Positions 1 to 8,320 of a stretch of 42,796 nucleotides of DNA are shown piece after piece. The DNA comes from an uncultured Bacteroidales bacterium. GTDB taxonomy: Bacteria > Bacteroidota > Bacteroidia > Bacteroidales > Muribaculaceae. Numbering within the stretch: position 1 is the stretch's first letter; every line of letters begins with the position of its first letter. The notes under the pieces were generated by a model. That model ran no database searches, had not been told where the DNA came from, and saw nothing but the letters and a program-made list of their open reading frames with translations. A program made the translations under genes and the position numbers. The stretch spans positions 1 through 42,796 of the forward strand of contig CACYCT010000068.1 of the NCBI GenBank assembly GCA_902772965.1, given 5' to 3'.

Positions 1-1085
1 TTGATGACCACGCTGTTCAGCGGAGTGGCTCCCGACAGTGCGACGGCCGTGATTCCCCAGAGGTTGCCTTCGATGTGGTTTCCTTCGAGATAGGCGTTGG
101 CTTTAACGGTGTTGGAAGAACAGGTAATGTTGATGCCTGAGCCGCCTTGGGCCGCGTTTGCGATGTACTTGTTGTTCAGCACGGTGTTGTTGATGATTCT
201 CACGTTACCCGGACCGGTGAGTGTGATGCCGTAGGAGCAGTCTTTCACGAGGTTGTTGCTGATGGTGAGTTGTCCTGTGGGCGGGTTTCCGAGCAGGCAG
301 CTCAGCGCGATACCTCCGGCGCGTGTGGTTTGTGCCGGTCCGCGCACTTCGTTACCGTCGATGGTGATGTCGTAAGATCCGGTGGCGCTGATGTTGATGG
401 GGGGATAGAGGCGATTGCTGGCGCGGGGTTTGTAGAACTTGCAGTTGCTCACGAGGATACCGCAGGGTACGTTCGCGCCGCTGGCGATACTGGAGAGTTC
501 GTTGTCGTTGAAGATGCAGTCGACAATGAGGTTTCCGGTGCTCGTGCTGGTGAAGCTGATGGCTGAGTTGGCGCTTTTGCCGTTGTGTTTGTTGAAGGTG
601 CAGCCCTCGGCTTGGAAGTTGCCGGTTTCGCTTCCGTTGCCGTAGGTGATGCCGACGTATTCGAAGGTGCAGTCTTTAAGTTTCACATCGGAGCCTTCCT
701 TGTAGAGGCGGAATCCGAGCGCGGTGGATTCTGCGCCTTCGGCGGCGGCGAATGTGGCGCCGTCGGCTTCGAGGGTGCCTTCGATCTCAACGCAGGTTTT
801 TCCGGCGAAGCGAACCACTTCCTTGGGATTGACTTTGAGGCCGTTTCCTTCTTTAATGGTGAAGTACTTGGTGGAGAGCACGATGTTGTTGTTGTCGAAG
901 GAGATGCCGGAGTATCCTTCGGGCAGGCTTGCCGGCAGGTTGATGACGTACTCGCCGTTGACTACGGCCACACCGGAGCCGTCTTCCATCACGGGCACGA
1001 GGGTGGCGAGGTCGGCCATGGTGTAGACCTTGGCTGAACTCATCAGTGCGGTGGCCATCAGGCAGAGGGTAAAGAATTTCTTCAT
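1..1085 (-). CDS. Secreted parallel beta-helix protein, C-terminal part cut off by window edge
   Basis: The frame is open from the ATG at 1085 to the window start, giving about 361 residues with no stop, so the gene continues outside. The N-terminus (MKKFFTLCLMATALMSSA) is a typical Sec signal peptide, so the product is exported. The rest is rich in short Asn/Gly/Ser/Val strands with recurring turns such as DCTFEYVG, GCTFNKHN, DCIFNDNE, NCKFYKP, DGNEV and NNTVLNNKY. This is the pattern of a right-handed parallel beta-helix (pectate-lyase-like fold or DUF-type repeat protein). No catalytic residues could be assigned and no substrate is proposed. A good Bacteroidetes promoter lies just upstream. 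It could be a polysaccharide-active enzyme or a surface structural protein; the missing C-terminus would show any sorting domain. Confidence 0.8.
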   Translation of the reverse strand, partial: MKKFFTLCLMATALMSSAKVYTMADLATLVPVMEDGSGVAVVNGEYVINLPASLPEGYSGISFDNNNIVLSTKYFTIKEGNGLKVNPKEVVRFAGKTCVEIEGTLEADGATFAAAEGAESTALGFRLYKEGSDVKLKDCTFEYVGITYGNGSETGNFQAEGCTFNKHNGKSANSAISFTSTSTGNLIVDCIFNDNELSSIASGANVPCGILVSNCKFYKPRASNRLYPPINISATGSYDITIDGNEVRGPAQTTRAGGIALSCLLGNPPTGQLTISNNLVKDCSYGITLTGPGNVRIINNTVLNNKYIANAAQGGSGINITCSSNTVKANAYLEGNHIEGNLWGITAVALSGATPLNSVVI

Positions 1086-1149
1086 AGAAAATTAGGTATT
1101 AGTGAATAAAAAATCGGTCACATCACTGCCGTGGCAGAAAATGTTCGTG

Positions 1150-1180
1150 CAAAGATACGGAATATTTTTCGTTTCCCAAA
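1150..1180 (-). promoter_or_regulatory. Bacteroidetes-type promoter of the beta-helix gene
   Basis: Read on the minus strand, TTTG (1180-1177) is followed after 19 bases by TATCTTTG (1157-1150), matching the primary sigma factor consensus TTTG/TAnnTTTG. The predicted start of transcription is near 1146, giving a leader of about 60 bases. Confidence 0.7.
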
Positions 1181-1237
1181 CTTTTTCTTGGCCGTTGGTG
1201 ACGATGTGACTTGTTTTTAACTGAAAAGGTAGGGACG

Positions 1238-1756
1238 TTAATCGTCAATGGTGACGAGTTGTCCCTGCGGGTTGAACTTGAGGTCGAGTCCGTTGTTGAG
1301 TTCGATTTCGTAGCCGTAGGGTTCTTTGTCGATTTTGGTGATGGCTGCGGCGGGGTAGTTGGCTTTGACGTGTGCGGCGATGGCTTGCGGAATGAACTTG
1401 TCCGGCACGGGATTGACTTTGCAGTCGATTTTGTCCCAGTTGTGGTTGGCGTCAAAGTCGATTTCTGTTCCGTCGGAGAGTGTCGCCTCAAACTGCACGC
1501 CGGCGCGGTTGACATCGTTTTCGATAAAGGAGATGTTGCGTCCGGAGAAGTTTTGCGCCACGAAGTCGGTAATCTGCTGTGGTGCTTGCGCGGCCGGGGC
1601 GGGTGGGTTCATCGGTGTCGGAGCGGTTTGTGCCGTTTGCGTGGTTTCGGGTGCTTGCTGTTGCGCGGGCGCTTGTGCCGCGGGGGTGGGAGAGTTGCCG
1701 CATGCGCTTAGGGCGAGCAGTGCAGTGGCGCAGGCGATTTGTAGAATTGTTTTCAT
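1238..1756 (-). CDS. PepSY-like (DUF2874-type) lipoprotein
   Basis: The 172-residue product starts with a signal peptide ending in a lipobox (LLALSAC, acylated Cys about residue 19), so it is probably an envelope lipoprotein. A Pro/Ala/Gln/Thr-rich linker (about residues 22-60) leads to two PepSY-like alpha/beta units. Unit one contains ITDFVAQNF and LSDGTEIDFD; unit two contains IAAHVKANYP and IELNNGLDLKFNPQG. The family is beta-lactamase-inhibitor-like in fold and is common in Bacteroidetes; its function is not established. It is the third of three tandem paralogs on this strand, and a hairpin with a T-run lies in its leader. Its linker is much longer than in the other two, which suggests it reaches further from the membrane. 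Confidence 0.85.
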   Translation of the reverse strand: MKTILQIACATALLALSACGNSPTPAAQAPAQQQAPETTQTAQTAPTPMNPPAPAAQAPQQITDFVAQNFSGRNISFIENDVNRAGVQFEATLSDGTEIDFDANHNWDKIDCKVNPVPDKFIPQAIAAHVKANYPAAAITKIDKEPYGYEIELNNGLDLKFNPQGQLVTIDD

Positions 1757-1770
1757 AGTTTGGGGTTGGG

Positions 1771-1799
1771 AAATAAAAAATTGCCCCGCTTGGGGGCAA
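1771..1799 (-). terminator. Intrinsic terminator or attenuator between two PepSY-like genes
   Basis: TTGCCCC (1781-1787) and GGGGCAA (1793-1799) form a GC-rich stem with a short loop. On the minus strand it is followed by TTTTTTATTT. It begins 5 bases after the stop codon of the gene at 1804-2235 and sits only about 15-40 bases before the ATG of the next gene, so it probably reduces read-through into the third paralog. Confidence 0.75.
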
Positions 1800-1803
1800 C
1801 ATC

Positions 1804-2235
1804 TTAGTCGTCGATGTCTATTACTTGGAAGGCATGGTTGTATTCGACGCTCAGGCCGTTATTGAGTTTGACCTCGTACCCTCGGCGGTCGCGCTCGAGT
1901 TCGATGATGGTGGTTCCGGGGAAGGATTTCTTGACGTTGGCCTTGATTTGCTCAGGGATGAGCACGTCGGGAACGGACGACATGCGGCAGTTGATGTCTT
2001 TCCAGTTGCCTTGTTTGTCAAATTCGAGTTTCTCTCCGGTTTCGTAGATGATGGTGTAGTCGTCCCAGTCCATAGTTACCACCAGGGGCACTTTCTTGGC
2101 GAAGTGTTGTTTATGGAAGGCCTGTGCCGATTGCGGGAGTTGGGCGAAAGTGATTACGTGGTCGTCGTCGGCTTTGAGGTTGAGGCTGAAAGCCATCGCG
2201 ATAGCCAGCAGGACAAAGATTTTCAGTTTGGTCAT
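1804..2235 (-). CDS. PepSY-like (DUF2874-type) periplasmic protein
   Basis: The 143-residue product has a cleavable signal peptide (MTKLKIFVLLAIAMAFSLNLKA) without a lipobox Cys, unlike its two neighbours, so it is predicted to be soluble in the periplasm. Two PepSY-like units follow: one around FAQLPQSAQAFHKQHF / YETGEKLEFDKQGNW and one around IKANVKKSFPGTTIIELER / KLNNGLSVEYNHAF. It belongs to the same Bacteroidetes family as the flanking genes, whose biochemical role is unknown. The gene ends at a strong terminator, which may make it the main product of the cluster together with the gene at 2278-2718. Confidence 0.85.
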   Translation of the reverse strand: MTKLKIFVLLAIAMAFSLNLKADDDHVITFAQLPQSAQAFHKQHFAKKVPLVVTMDWDDYTIIYETGEKLEFDKQGNWKDINCRMSSVPDVLIPEQIKANVKKSFPGTTIIELERDRRGYEVKLNNGLSVEYNHAFQVIDIDD

Positions 2236-2277
2236 AGTTGTGTGGTTTTTAAGTTAAGATACTGGTTATGATTTTTG

Positions 2278-2718
2278 TCAGTTGTCAACTTCGATAATGG
2301 CGCCTTGCGGGTTGAATTTGAGGTCAAGGTTGTTGTTGAGTTCGATGTCAAATCCGTAGCGTTCCTTGTCGATTTTGACGATGAGCGCGCCCGGGTAGTT
2401 GGTTTGCACTTGTGTGGCGATTGCCTCGGGCACGAGTACAGCGGGCACGGCAGCGATTTTGCAGTCCACCATATCCCACATGTAGTCGGAGTCGAAGTCG
2501 ATTTCTGTCCCGTTGGAGAGAGTGACTTCGTAGGTTGTACCGATCACTTCGGTATCTTTTTTGATAAAGGTGATGGCCTGTGTGGGGAAGTGTTTTGAGA
2601 CGAAGTCGGTGATTTGCGTGGGTGCTTCGGCGGGCGGGATTACCTTGTCGACGCAGCCTGTTAGGCAAATCGTGAGGCAGAACAGCATTGCCGTCAGGAG
2701 GAGTTTTGAACTTTTCAT
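2278..2718 (-). CDS. PepSY-like (DUF2874-type) lipoprotein, first gene of the trio
   Basis: The start at 2718 was chosen because it gives a proper lipoprotein signal (MKSSKLLLTAMLFCLTICLTGC, lipobox LTGC); the upstream in-frame ATG at 2787 would overlap the promoter. The 146-residue product has two PepSY-like units: ITDFVSKHFP with LSNGTEIDFDSDYMW, then IATQVQTNYPGALIVKIDKERYG with IELNNNLDLKFNPQG. It is closest to the third paralog (1238-1756) in the core but lacks its long Pro/Ala linker. Likely an envelope lipoprotein of unknown function. A promoter at 2785-2815 drives this gene and probably the two after it. Confidence 0.85.
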   Translation of the reverse strand: MKSSKLLLTAMLFCLTICLTGCVDKVIPPAEAPTQITDFVSKHFPTQAITFIKKDTEVIGTTYEVTLSNGTEIDFDSDYMWDMVDCKIAAVPAVLVPEAIATQVQTNYPGALIVKIDKERYGFDIELNNNLDLKFNPQGAIIEVDN

Positions 2719-2784
2719 ATTTGTGTCTGTTATGGTTCGTTTTGTTTGGTTATATGTCGAGCCTGCCGTGTCTATTCGGCAATG

Positions 2785-2815
2785 CAAACGTAATTCTTTT
2801 TTTTATATCGGCAAA
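2785..2815 (-). promoter_or_regulatory. Bacteroidetes-type promoter of the PepSY-like trio
   Basis: On the minus strand TTTG (2815-2812), 19 bases, then TACGTTTG (2792-2785). The predicted transcript starts near 2781, about 60 bases before the ATG at 2718. Confidence 0.7.
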
Positions 2816-3075
2816 ATAAAAAAGAAATTTTAATTGTAATGTAATTAAATTTGCATTTTGTTAAGAAATACCCTGTGGTTGGTTATGTTCCAAATCAGGG
2901 TAGGTGGCTGAAGTCCGGAGGTGGATGTCCGGTAGCATTCTTAGCCATAAGATTCTGCGGTATGCATGGAACAGTGGAGCGTGCGGATTCCGGAAAAAGT
3001 CAGATAATTCCGTTTAAATATGTTGTTTGTCAGTTGGTTATAACCCGTTTGATTTGTTGATTTCAACTACTCGTC
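2816..3075. other. Intergenic stretch without a recognised gene
   Basis: This AT-rich stretch lies between the trio promoter and the 3' end of the methyltransferase gene. A 69-codon plus-strand frame (2851-3060) has no family resemblance, no promoter and no ribosome site, and is not called. No clear terminator for the methyltransferase gene was seen. Confidence 0.5.
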
Positions 3076-4296
3076 CTATTCCGCTTTTGTGCAGATAAAG
3101 ATGCGGGTTTGTCCGTCATTCAGGCGGGTGCCGAAGATGTAGTTCTCTCCGCCGTCAGCGAGGTGGAGGCGTTGTCGCAATTCCGGAGCGGTAAGAGGAA
3201 AGTTTCGCACGGCCACGTTGGCGCGGGTAATTCCATTGAGGGCAGTGCGAAGCGCTTTTTTATTCATTGATGTGACCGCGGAAATGTTGAATCTCCGGCC
3301 GGGGAAGTCGGGCACGTCGTTCGGACCAACGAGCAGGTGGCTGTCGCGGGCTATGGTCGTGAGGCCGAACCGCTTGGCCAAGAGTGCCGTCGCGCCGGCT
3401 TTCATCAGTGTGGGGTTGGGTTCGAACAGATGTCGGGCGTCGGTGTCATCGCCGCTCCAGACGGGTGCGGGTTGGTTGGTGTGAGCGAGAGGGAAGTGCA
3501 GTGTCTGATTCGCTGTAGTGGTGATGTGATGGCAGGTGACGGCGATGGATTCGGTGTCAGCGGGTTGGTTTGAGAGGATGGCGAGCAGTTCCTTGCATTC
3601 GCCGCCGGAGCCGATGATGTGTATGGCGTTTACGCCTGGGAGGTGGGTTGCGACGTGTCGCAGGTCGAGCATGGGCGACAGTTTGACGATTACCTGTTTT
3701 GCGAGGTGGAGCAGAGTTGGGGCGAGTTGTGCCACGTCGGGCGTGCAGTCGGAGATGGCGTAGGTTCGCCGTCCCGCGCTGTCGCGCCGTGCGGGGTCGA
3801 GGTAGATCAGGTCGGTGTCGTTGTCGAGCGTGGTGAGGAAATGTTCGGCGGTGTCGTTGACCACTTCGATGTGTCTCAGGCCGAGCGTGGCGAAGTTGTG
3901 CCGGGCGATGGCACACAGGGTTGGGTTTTGCTCCACGTATATGGCGCGGCTGAATCGGGTTGCGATGGCTGCGCAGTCGATGCCGAAACCTCCGGTGAGG
4001 TCAACCATAAGATCTCCGGCCGAGGCGAGCGAGGCTTTGTATCGGGCTGTGGCTTCTCCGGAGCATTGCTCCATGGCCAGCCGGGGTGGATAGATGATGT
4101 TGTCGTGCCCGGCCCAGGAGGGCAGTTTGTCTTTTGCGCGTTGCCGTCCGGCGATTTGGTCGAGTGCGAAGTGTAAATCCACATCCGGCTCGCCTCGCGC
4201 AAGGAGTGCGAGGCGAGCCGTGTCGGATTCTGTTGCGTGGCGGGAAATAAACTCGGCAGTGGCCTGCCACGTGCCGTGCTCGAGCGGGAAGTGCAT
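3076..4296 (-). CDS. Class I SAM-dependent methyltransferase with THUMP-like C-terminal region
   Basis: The 406-residue product has an N-terminal helical region, then a Rossmann methyltransferase core: motif I is VDLTGGFGID (about residues 98-107), the acidic motif II is YVEQNP (120-125), and a DPARR signature sits at 167-171. The C-terminal third carries the ferredoxin-like plus THUMP-like RNA-binding region known from the Bacteroidetes PG_1098-type family (ends FGTRLNDGQTRIFICTKAE). A nucleic-acid, probably RNA, methyltransferase is therefore likely; the target is not known. Its ATG overlaps the gpmI stop codon by one base (TGATG), so the two are translationally coupled and share a promoter. 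The pairing with a glycolytic enzyme probably reflects shared expression rather than a shared pathway. Confidence 0.85.
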   Translation of the reverse strand: MHFPLEHGTWQATAEFISRHATESDTARLALLARGEPDVDLHFALDQIAGRQRAKDKLPSWAGHDNIIYPPRLAMEQCSGEATARYKASLASAGDLMVDLTGGFGIDCAAIATRFSRAIYVEQNPTLCAIARHNFATLGLRHIEVVNDTAEHFLTTLDNDTDLIYLDPARRDSAGRRTYAISDCTPDVAQLAPTLLHLAKQVIVKLSPMLDLRHVATHLPGVNAIHIIGSGGECKELLAILSNQPADTESIAVTCHHITTTANQTLHFPLAHTNQPAPVWSGDDTDARHLFEPNPTLMKAGATALLAKRFGLTTIARDSHLLVGPNDVPDFPGRRFNISAVTSMNKKALRTALNGITRANVAVRNFPLTAPELRQRLHLADGGENYIFGTRLNDGQTRIFICTKAE

Positions 4297-5819
4297 CAGG
4301 CGGGGTCGATGATCAGGTTGTGTCCCGTCATGTTTTCAGGCTGTGGCAGTCCCATGATGTGCAGCACGGTTGGTGCGACGTCGGCGAGTCGTCCGTCTCG
4401 CAGGCGGTATCGCTTGTCGTCGGTGACGTAGATGCAGGGCACGGGGTTGAGCGAGTGTGCGGTGTCGGGTTCGCCGTTGGGTTGGATGGCGCAGTCGGCG
4501 TTGCCGTGGTCGGCGATGATGAGCACTTCGTAGCCCGAAAGTCGCGCGGCCTCAACGGTGTTTTCAAGGCATTGGTCGATGGTTTCGACGGCACCTTGTA
4601 TGGCTGGGTACACGCCCGTGTGTCCGACCATGTCGCCGTTTGCGTAGTTGACCACCACGAAGTCGTAGGTTTGCTTGCACAGCGCGTCCACGAGTTTGGC
4701 GCACACCTCGGGGGCGCTCATTTCGGGTTGGAGGTCGTAGGTGGCCACTTTGGGGCTGGGCACGAGTATACGGTCTTCTCCGTCGAAGGGTTTCTCGCGT
4801 CCGCCGTTGAGGAAGAAGGTGACGTGGGCATATTTCTCTGTTTCGGCGATGTGGAGTTGTTTCAGGCCGAGCGAGGAGATGTATTCCGCGAGTGTTCCGG
4901 TGACGTCTTCTTTCGGGAAGAGGATGTGCATGTTGTTGAACGTGGGGTCGTAGGGTGTCATGCAGCAGTAGTGCAGGTTGGGTACGACGGCCATGTTGTG
5001 CTCGGGGAAGTCGCTTTGTGTGAGTGCGATGGTGATTTCTTTGGCGCGGTCGTTGCGGAAGTTGAAGAAGATCACCACGTCGCCGTCCTTGATTCGTCCG
5101 TCAACGTTGCTGTTCACGATCGGTCGGATAAACTCGTCGGTTACCCCTTCGTCGTAGGAAGCCTTGATTCCTTCTGTGACGCTGTCCACCCGGTTTCCCT
5201 CGCCTCGCACAAGGGCGTTGTAGGCGATGGCGATTCGGTCGAAGTTCTTGTCTCGGTCCATGGCGTAGTAGCGTCCGATGACGGTTGCCACGGCGCCGGT
5301 GTGTGCCTTGCAGTGGTTCTCGATGTCGGTCACGAAGCCGTGTCCGGAGTGCGGGTCGGTGTCGCGTCCGTCCATAAAGCAGTGGACAAAGACGTTGCTC
5401 AGTCCGTATTGGTCGGCGATATTGATAAGGGCTTTGAGGTGTTCGAGCGAACTGTGCACGCCGCCGTTGCTGGTGAGTCCCATGATGTGGAGGTTGCAGC
5501 CGGTTTGCTTGGCGCGGCTGTATGCGGCCTCGATTTCGGGGTTTTGCGTGATGGAGCCGTCGGCGATGGCGCGGTTGATTTTCACCAGGTCCTGATACAC
5601 GACCCGTCCGGCGCCGATGTTGAGGTGTCCCACCTCGGAGTTACCCATCTGTCCGTCGGGCAGGCCGACATCTTCGCCGCAGGCCATGAGTTTGCTTGTG
5701 GCGTAGCGTTGGTTGAGGAAGTCCCAATAGGGCGAGGCGGTGAAATAGATTGCGTTGGTGCGGTTGTGCGGCCCGAGGCCCCAACCGTCGAGAATCATCA
5801 ATAGTACTTTCTTTCCCAT
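4296..5819 (-). CDS. gpmI: 2,3-bisphosphoglycerate-independent phosphoglycerate mutase
   Basis: Interconverts 3- and 2-phosphoglycerate in cytosolic glycolysis and gluconeogenesis, using two Mn ions and a phosphoserine intermediate. The 507-residue product has the family's full length. Metal and nucleophile motifs are visible: LMILDGWG (Asp11), [10 protein letters not shown] (Ser61 is the phosphorylated Ser), the inserted transferase domain (about 75-310) with [11 protein letters not shown] and GRYYAMDRD, and IADHGNAD with TAHSLNPVP near the C-terminus. The start at 5819 ([12 protein letters not shown]) is preferred over an in-frame ATG at 5852 because it matches the family's N-terminus and leaves room for the -7 element. 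It is first in a two-gene unit with the methyltransferase. Confidence 0.97.
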   Translation of the reverse strand: MGKKVLLMILDGWGLGPHNRTNAIYFTASPYWDFLNQRYATSKLMACGEDVGLPDGQMGNSEVGHLNIGAGRVVYQDLVKINRAIADGSITQNPEIEAAYSRAKQTGCNLHIMGLTSNGGVHSSLEHLKALINIADQYGLSNVFVHCFMDGRDTDPHSGHGFVTDIENHCKAHTGAVATVIGRYYAMDRDKNFDRIAIAYNALVRGEGNRVDSVTEGIKASYDEGVTDEFIRPIVNSNVDGRIKDGDVVIFFNFRNDRAKEITIALTQSDFPEHNMAVVPNLHYCCMTPYDPTFNNMHILFPKEDVTGTLAEYISSLGLKQLHIAETEKYAHVTFFLNGGREKPFDGEDRILVPSPKVATYDLQPEMSAPEVCAKLVDALCKQTYDFVVVNYANGDMVGHTGVYPAIQGAVETIDQCLENTVEAARLSGYEVLIIADHGNADCAIQPNGEPDTAHSLNPVPCIYVTDDKRYRLRDGRLADVAPTVLHIMGLPQPENMTGHNLIIDPA

Positions 5820-5849
5820 TTTTATCGTGTGATGTTTGATTTCAACTTG

Positions 5850-5908
5850 CAAAAGTACAACATTTTTGCCGATGAGTGGCCACGGTTGGGAAAAAGTTTG
5901 TACATTTG
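5850..5908. promoter_or_regulatory. Divergent -7 elements for gpmI and the radical SAM gene
   Basis: TACTTTTG on the minus strand (5857-5850) lies 31 bases before the gpmI ATG. TACATTTG on the plus strand (5901-5908) lies 36 bases before the radical SAM ATG. Both match TAnnTTTG, but neither has a convincing TTTG at -33, so each may be a weaker or regulated promoter. Confidence 0.45.
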
Positions 5909-5944
5909 CGCAATTAGAGACACTTTAGCCTCAACAATCAGTAT

Positions 5945-7018
5945 ATGCCCCAACGTCCTACCGACGCCTCGATAATACTCACCTACCGGTGCCCGATGCA
6001 CTGCGCGATGTGCAACATATGGGACAATCCCACCGACGCCTCGCGCGAGATTCGCGCCGGACATCTGCGCGGCCTGCCCCGGTTGAAGTTCATCAACCTC
6101 ACCGGCGGCGAGCCTTTCGTGCGCGACGACCTCGCCGAGATCGTGGCCGAGTGCTACCGGCACACCGACCGGATTGTCATCTCCACCAGCGGTTGGCTGG
6201 AAGAGCGTGTGGTTGACCTCGCGCGGCGATTTCCCGAAATCGGCATCCGAATCTCCATTGAGGGCCTGTCGCAAAAGAATGATGAGCTGCGCGGTCGTTC
6301 CGGCGGATTCGACCGCGGACTGCGCACGTTGCTTACCCTGCGCCGTATGGGGCTGAGAGACATCGGCTTCGGCTGTACGGTGAGTAACCACAACAGCGGC
6401 GACATGCTCGCGCTTTACCGGCTCAGCCGCGAACTCGGAATGGAGTTTGCCACGGCGGCGTTCCACAACTCGTTCTACTTCCATAAGTATGACAACCGGA
6501 TTGTGAACCGCGACCGTGTGGTGGCTGATTTCAAACAGTTGATAACATGGCAGTTGCAAGAGCGTCATCCAAAGTCATGGTTCCGCGCGTTTTTCAATAT
6601 GGGTCTGATCAACTACATGGAAGGCCGTCGGCGGCTGTTGCCCTGTGAGGCGGGAACGGTGAACTTCTTCATCGACCCCTACGGCGAGGTGTATCCCTGC
6701 AACGGCATTGAGCCGGCTTGCGGAATCGGGTCGATGGGCAACATCATGTCAACGCCCGATTTTATGGCGATATGGCAAAGCGGTCAGGCCGAGCGTGTTC
6801 GAGGCCAGGTGGCGACGTGTCCGAAAAACTGTTGGATGGTGGGCACGGCGGCGCCGGTGATGAAAAAGTATCTCCGCCATCCCGCCGCGTGGGTGGCCCG
6901 CAACAAGTGGCGTAGCATGACCGGGAAAGAGCCTCTATTGGCTGAGCAACCGTATGATGTGGGTCAAGATCCGCGTCAGGGTTGCGGCGTTGACCGAAAT
7001 CAATCCGATTCGCGATGA
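5945..7018 (+). CDS. Radical SAM/SPASM domain protein
   Basis: The 357-residue product has the canonical radical SAM cluster motif CPMHCAMC (Cys16, Cys20, Cys23), a GGEP motif (NLTGGEPFVR) for SAM binding, and a C-terminal SPASM-type region (about 235-300) with LPCEAGTVNFFIDPYGEVYPC, MGNI and CPKNCW cysteines that would hold one auxiliary cluster. It is cytosolic with no signal peptide. Its stop overlaps the ATG of the following glycosyltransferase by 4 bases (ATGA), so the two are made together and probably act on one molecule. Relatives occur in cell-surface polysaccharide loci and in peptide-modifying systems. No precursor peptide gene was seen nearby, so a sugar or lipid-linked substrate seems more likely than a peptide; this is inference. 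The last 25 or so residues are not conserved-looking. Confidence 0.88.
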   Translation: MPQRPTDASIILTYRCPMHCAMCNIWDNPTDASREIRAGHLRGLPRLKFINLTGGEPFVRDDLAEIVAECYRHTDRIVISTSGWLEERVVDLARRFPEIGIRISIEGLSQKNDELRGRSGGFDRGLRTLLTLRRMGLRDIGFGCTVSNHNSGDMLALYRLSRELGMEFATAAFHNSFYFHKYDNRIVNRDRVVADFKQLITWQLQERHPKSWFRAFFNMGLINYMEGRRRLLPCEAGTVNFFIDPYGEVYPCNGIEPACGIGSMGNIMSTPDFMAIWQSGQAERVRGQVATCPKNCWMVGTAAPVMKKYLRHPAAWVARNKWRSMTGKEPLLAEQPYDVGQDPRQGCGVDRNQSDSR

Positions 7019-8103
7019 AAGTGGTTGTGGTCGGCACGCGCGGCATTCCACGCATACAAGGCGGCGTGGAGACGCACTGCGAGCAGTTGTGCCCGCGGTT
7101 GGTGGAGTTGGGGTGCGACGTGACGGTGGTTCGCCGTTCGCCGTATGTTACGCCCGATAACCGCATTCCGGAATACAAAGGTGTGCGTCTGGTTGATGTC
7201 TACGCGCCGCGCCGGAAGTCGGTCGAGGCCTTGATTCACACCCTGCTGGCCGTCGTGAAGGCCAAACGCCTCGGGGCAGATGTGGTGCATATCCACGCCG
7301 TGGGGCCGTCGTTACTCACTCCCGTTGCGCGGCTGTTGGGGCTGAAAGTGGTGTGCACCAACCACGGACCCGACTACAACCGCCTCAAATGGGGGCGCGT
7401 GGCCCGGGCGATAATTCACCTCGGCGAGTGGCTGCAAGTTAAATGCGCCCATCGTATCATCGCCATCAGCCGGCCCATCGCGGACAACCTGGCTCGGAAC
7501 TACGGCCGCACCGATGGTGTGTCCCTTATACCGAACGGCATACCTCACGCAATGCCCACCGAGGCCACCGACTATATCACATCTCTCGGACTGCGACCGG
7601 AGCGCTACGTTGTTGCCCTCGGGCGCATTGTGCCGGAGAAACGCTTTGACCTGCTTATCGAGGCCTTCAGCGAGGCCCAACTCAGCGATTACAAACTCGT
7701 TATCGTCGGTGCCCCCGACCACGAGACGGCTTACGCCCAGCAAATCAAGCGGCTGATCAAAACCCATGACGTGACCGCTACCGGATTTATCCGTGGGGAG
7801 CAGATGATTCAGGTGATGAGCCACGCGGCGCTTTTCTGCCTCCCGAGCACGCATGAGGGATTGCCCATCTCGCTGCTTGAGGCGATGAGTTACGGCCTTG
7901 ATGTGCTTGTTAGCGACATCGAGGCCAACCGCCTGCCGCAACTGGCGGACAGCGATTTCTTCCCGGTTGACAACCGCGCCGCGTTGGTGGCCGCGCTCCG
8001 CCGGAAACTTGCCTCGCCGCAGCGTCGCGCCTATGACCTTTCCGACTACGACTGGGACACCATCGCCGTCCGCACCCTCGAGGTCTACCGCTCCATCGTG
8101 TAG
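7015..8103 (+). CDS. Family 4 glycosyltransferase (GT-B fold)
   Basis: The 362-residue product has a GT-B layout. The N-terminal acceptor domain starts with VVVGTRGIPRIQGGVETHCE, including the glycine-rich loop and the GGVE motif common in GT4 enzymes of surface polysaccharide synthesis. The C-terminal nucleotide-sugar domain has ALGRIVPEKRFDLLIEAF, and the E-x7-E motif EGLPISLLE with a following AMSYG. It has no transmembrane segment and probably works at the inner face of the membrane. It shares 4 bases with the radical SAM gene upstream. The donor sugar and acceptor cannot be told from sequence. It stands alone, with no polymerase, flippase or further transferases in the window, which is unusual for this class. 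Confidence 0.92.
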   Translation: MKVVVVGTRGIPRIQGGVETHCEQLCPRLVELGCDVTVVRRSPYVTPDNRIPEYKGVRLVDVYAPRRKSVEALIHTLLAVVKAKRLGADVVHIHAVGPSLLTPVARLLGLKVVCTNHGPDYNRLKWGRVARAIIHLGEWLQVKCAHRIIAISRPIADNLARNYGRTDGVSLIPNGIPHAMPTEATDYITSLGLRPERYVVALGRIVPEKRFDLLIEAFSEAQLSDYKLVIVGAPDHETAYAQQIKRLIKTHDVTATGFIRGEQMIQVMSHAALFCLPSTHEGLPISLLEAMSYGLDVLVSDIEANRLPQLADSDFFPVDNRAALVAALRRKLASPQRRAYDLSDYDWDTIAVRTLEVYRSIV

Positions 8104-8320
8104 ACTGAAGTTTATCTTATTCTGTTGATTCCCAAAGTTTTTTGTATGATTTTCTGATTATTTCAGCCATGAGGTGCCGGCGCGTCGTCGGAAATATCAA
8201 TGTTGGCATTCGTCTATTGCGCAGTCGTTCATGCCACGGGTGCTAAAACCTTGTCAAACAGGCTCAAGGACATTTCAGAAACTTTAGAATAGGTATGAAA
8301 TTATGGCTGTCCGATAGAGA
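8104..8320. other. Intergenic stretch, no gene seen
   Basis: It lies downstream of the glycosyltransferase and before two tandem hairpin repeats. It is AT-rich, with no open frame of note, no promoter match and no tRNA-like fold recognised. Confidence 0.5.

Noticed and set aside
2851-3060. A 69-codon plus-strand frame in the gap before the methyltransferase
   Set aside because: No family resemblance, promoter or ribosome site.
4320-5804. A 494-codon open frame antisense to gpmI
   Set aside because: Same cause. The composition is low-complexity and the opposite frame is a full gpmI with all active-site motifs.
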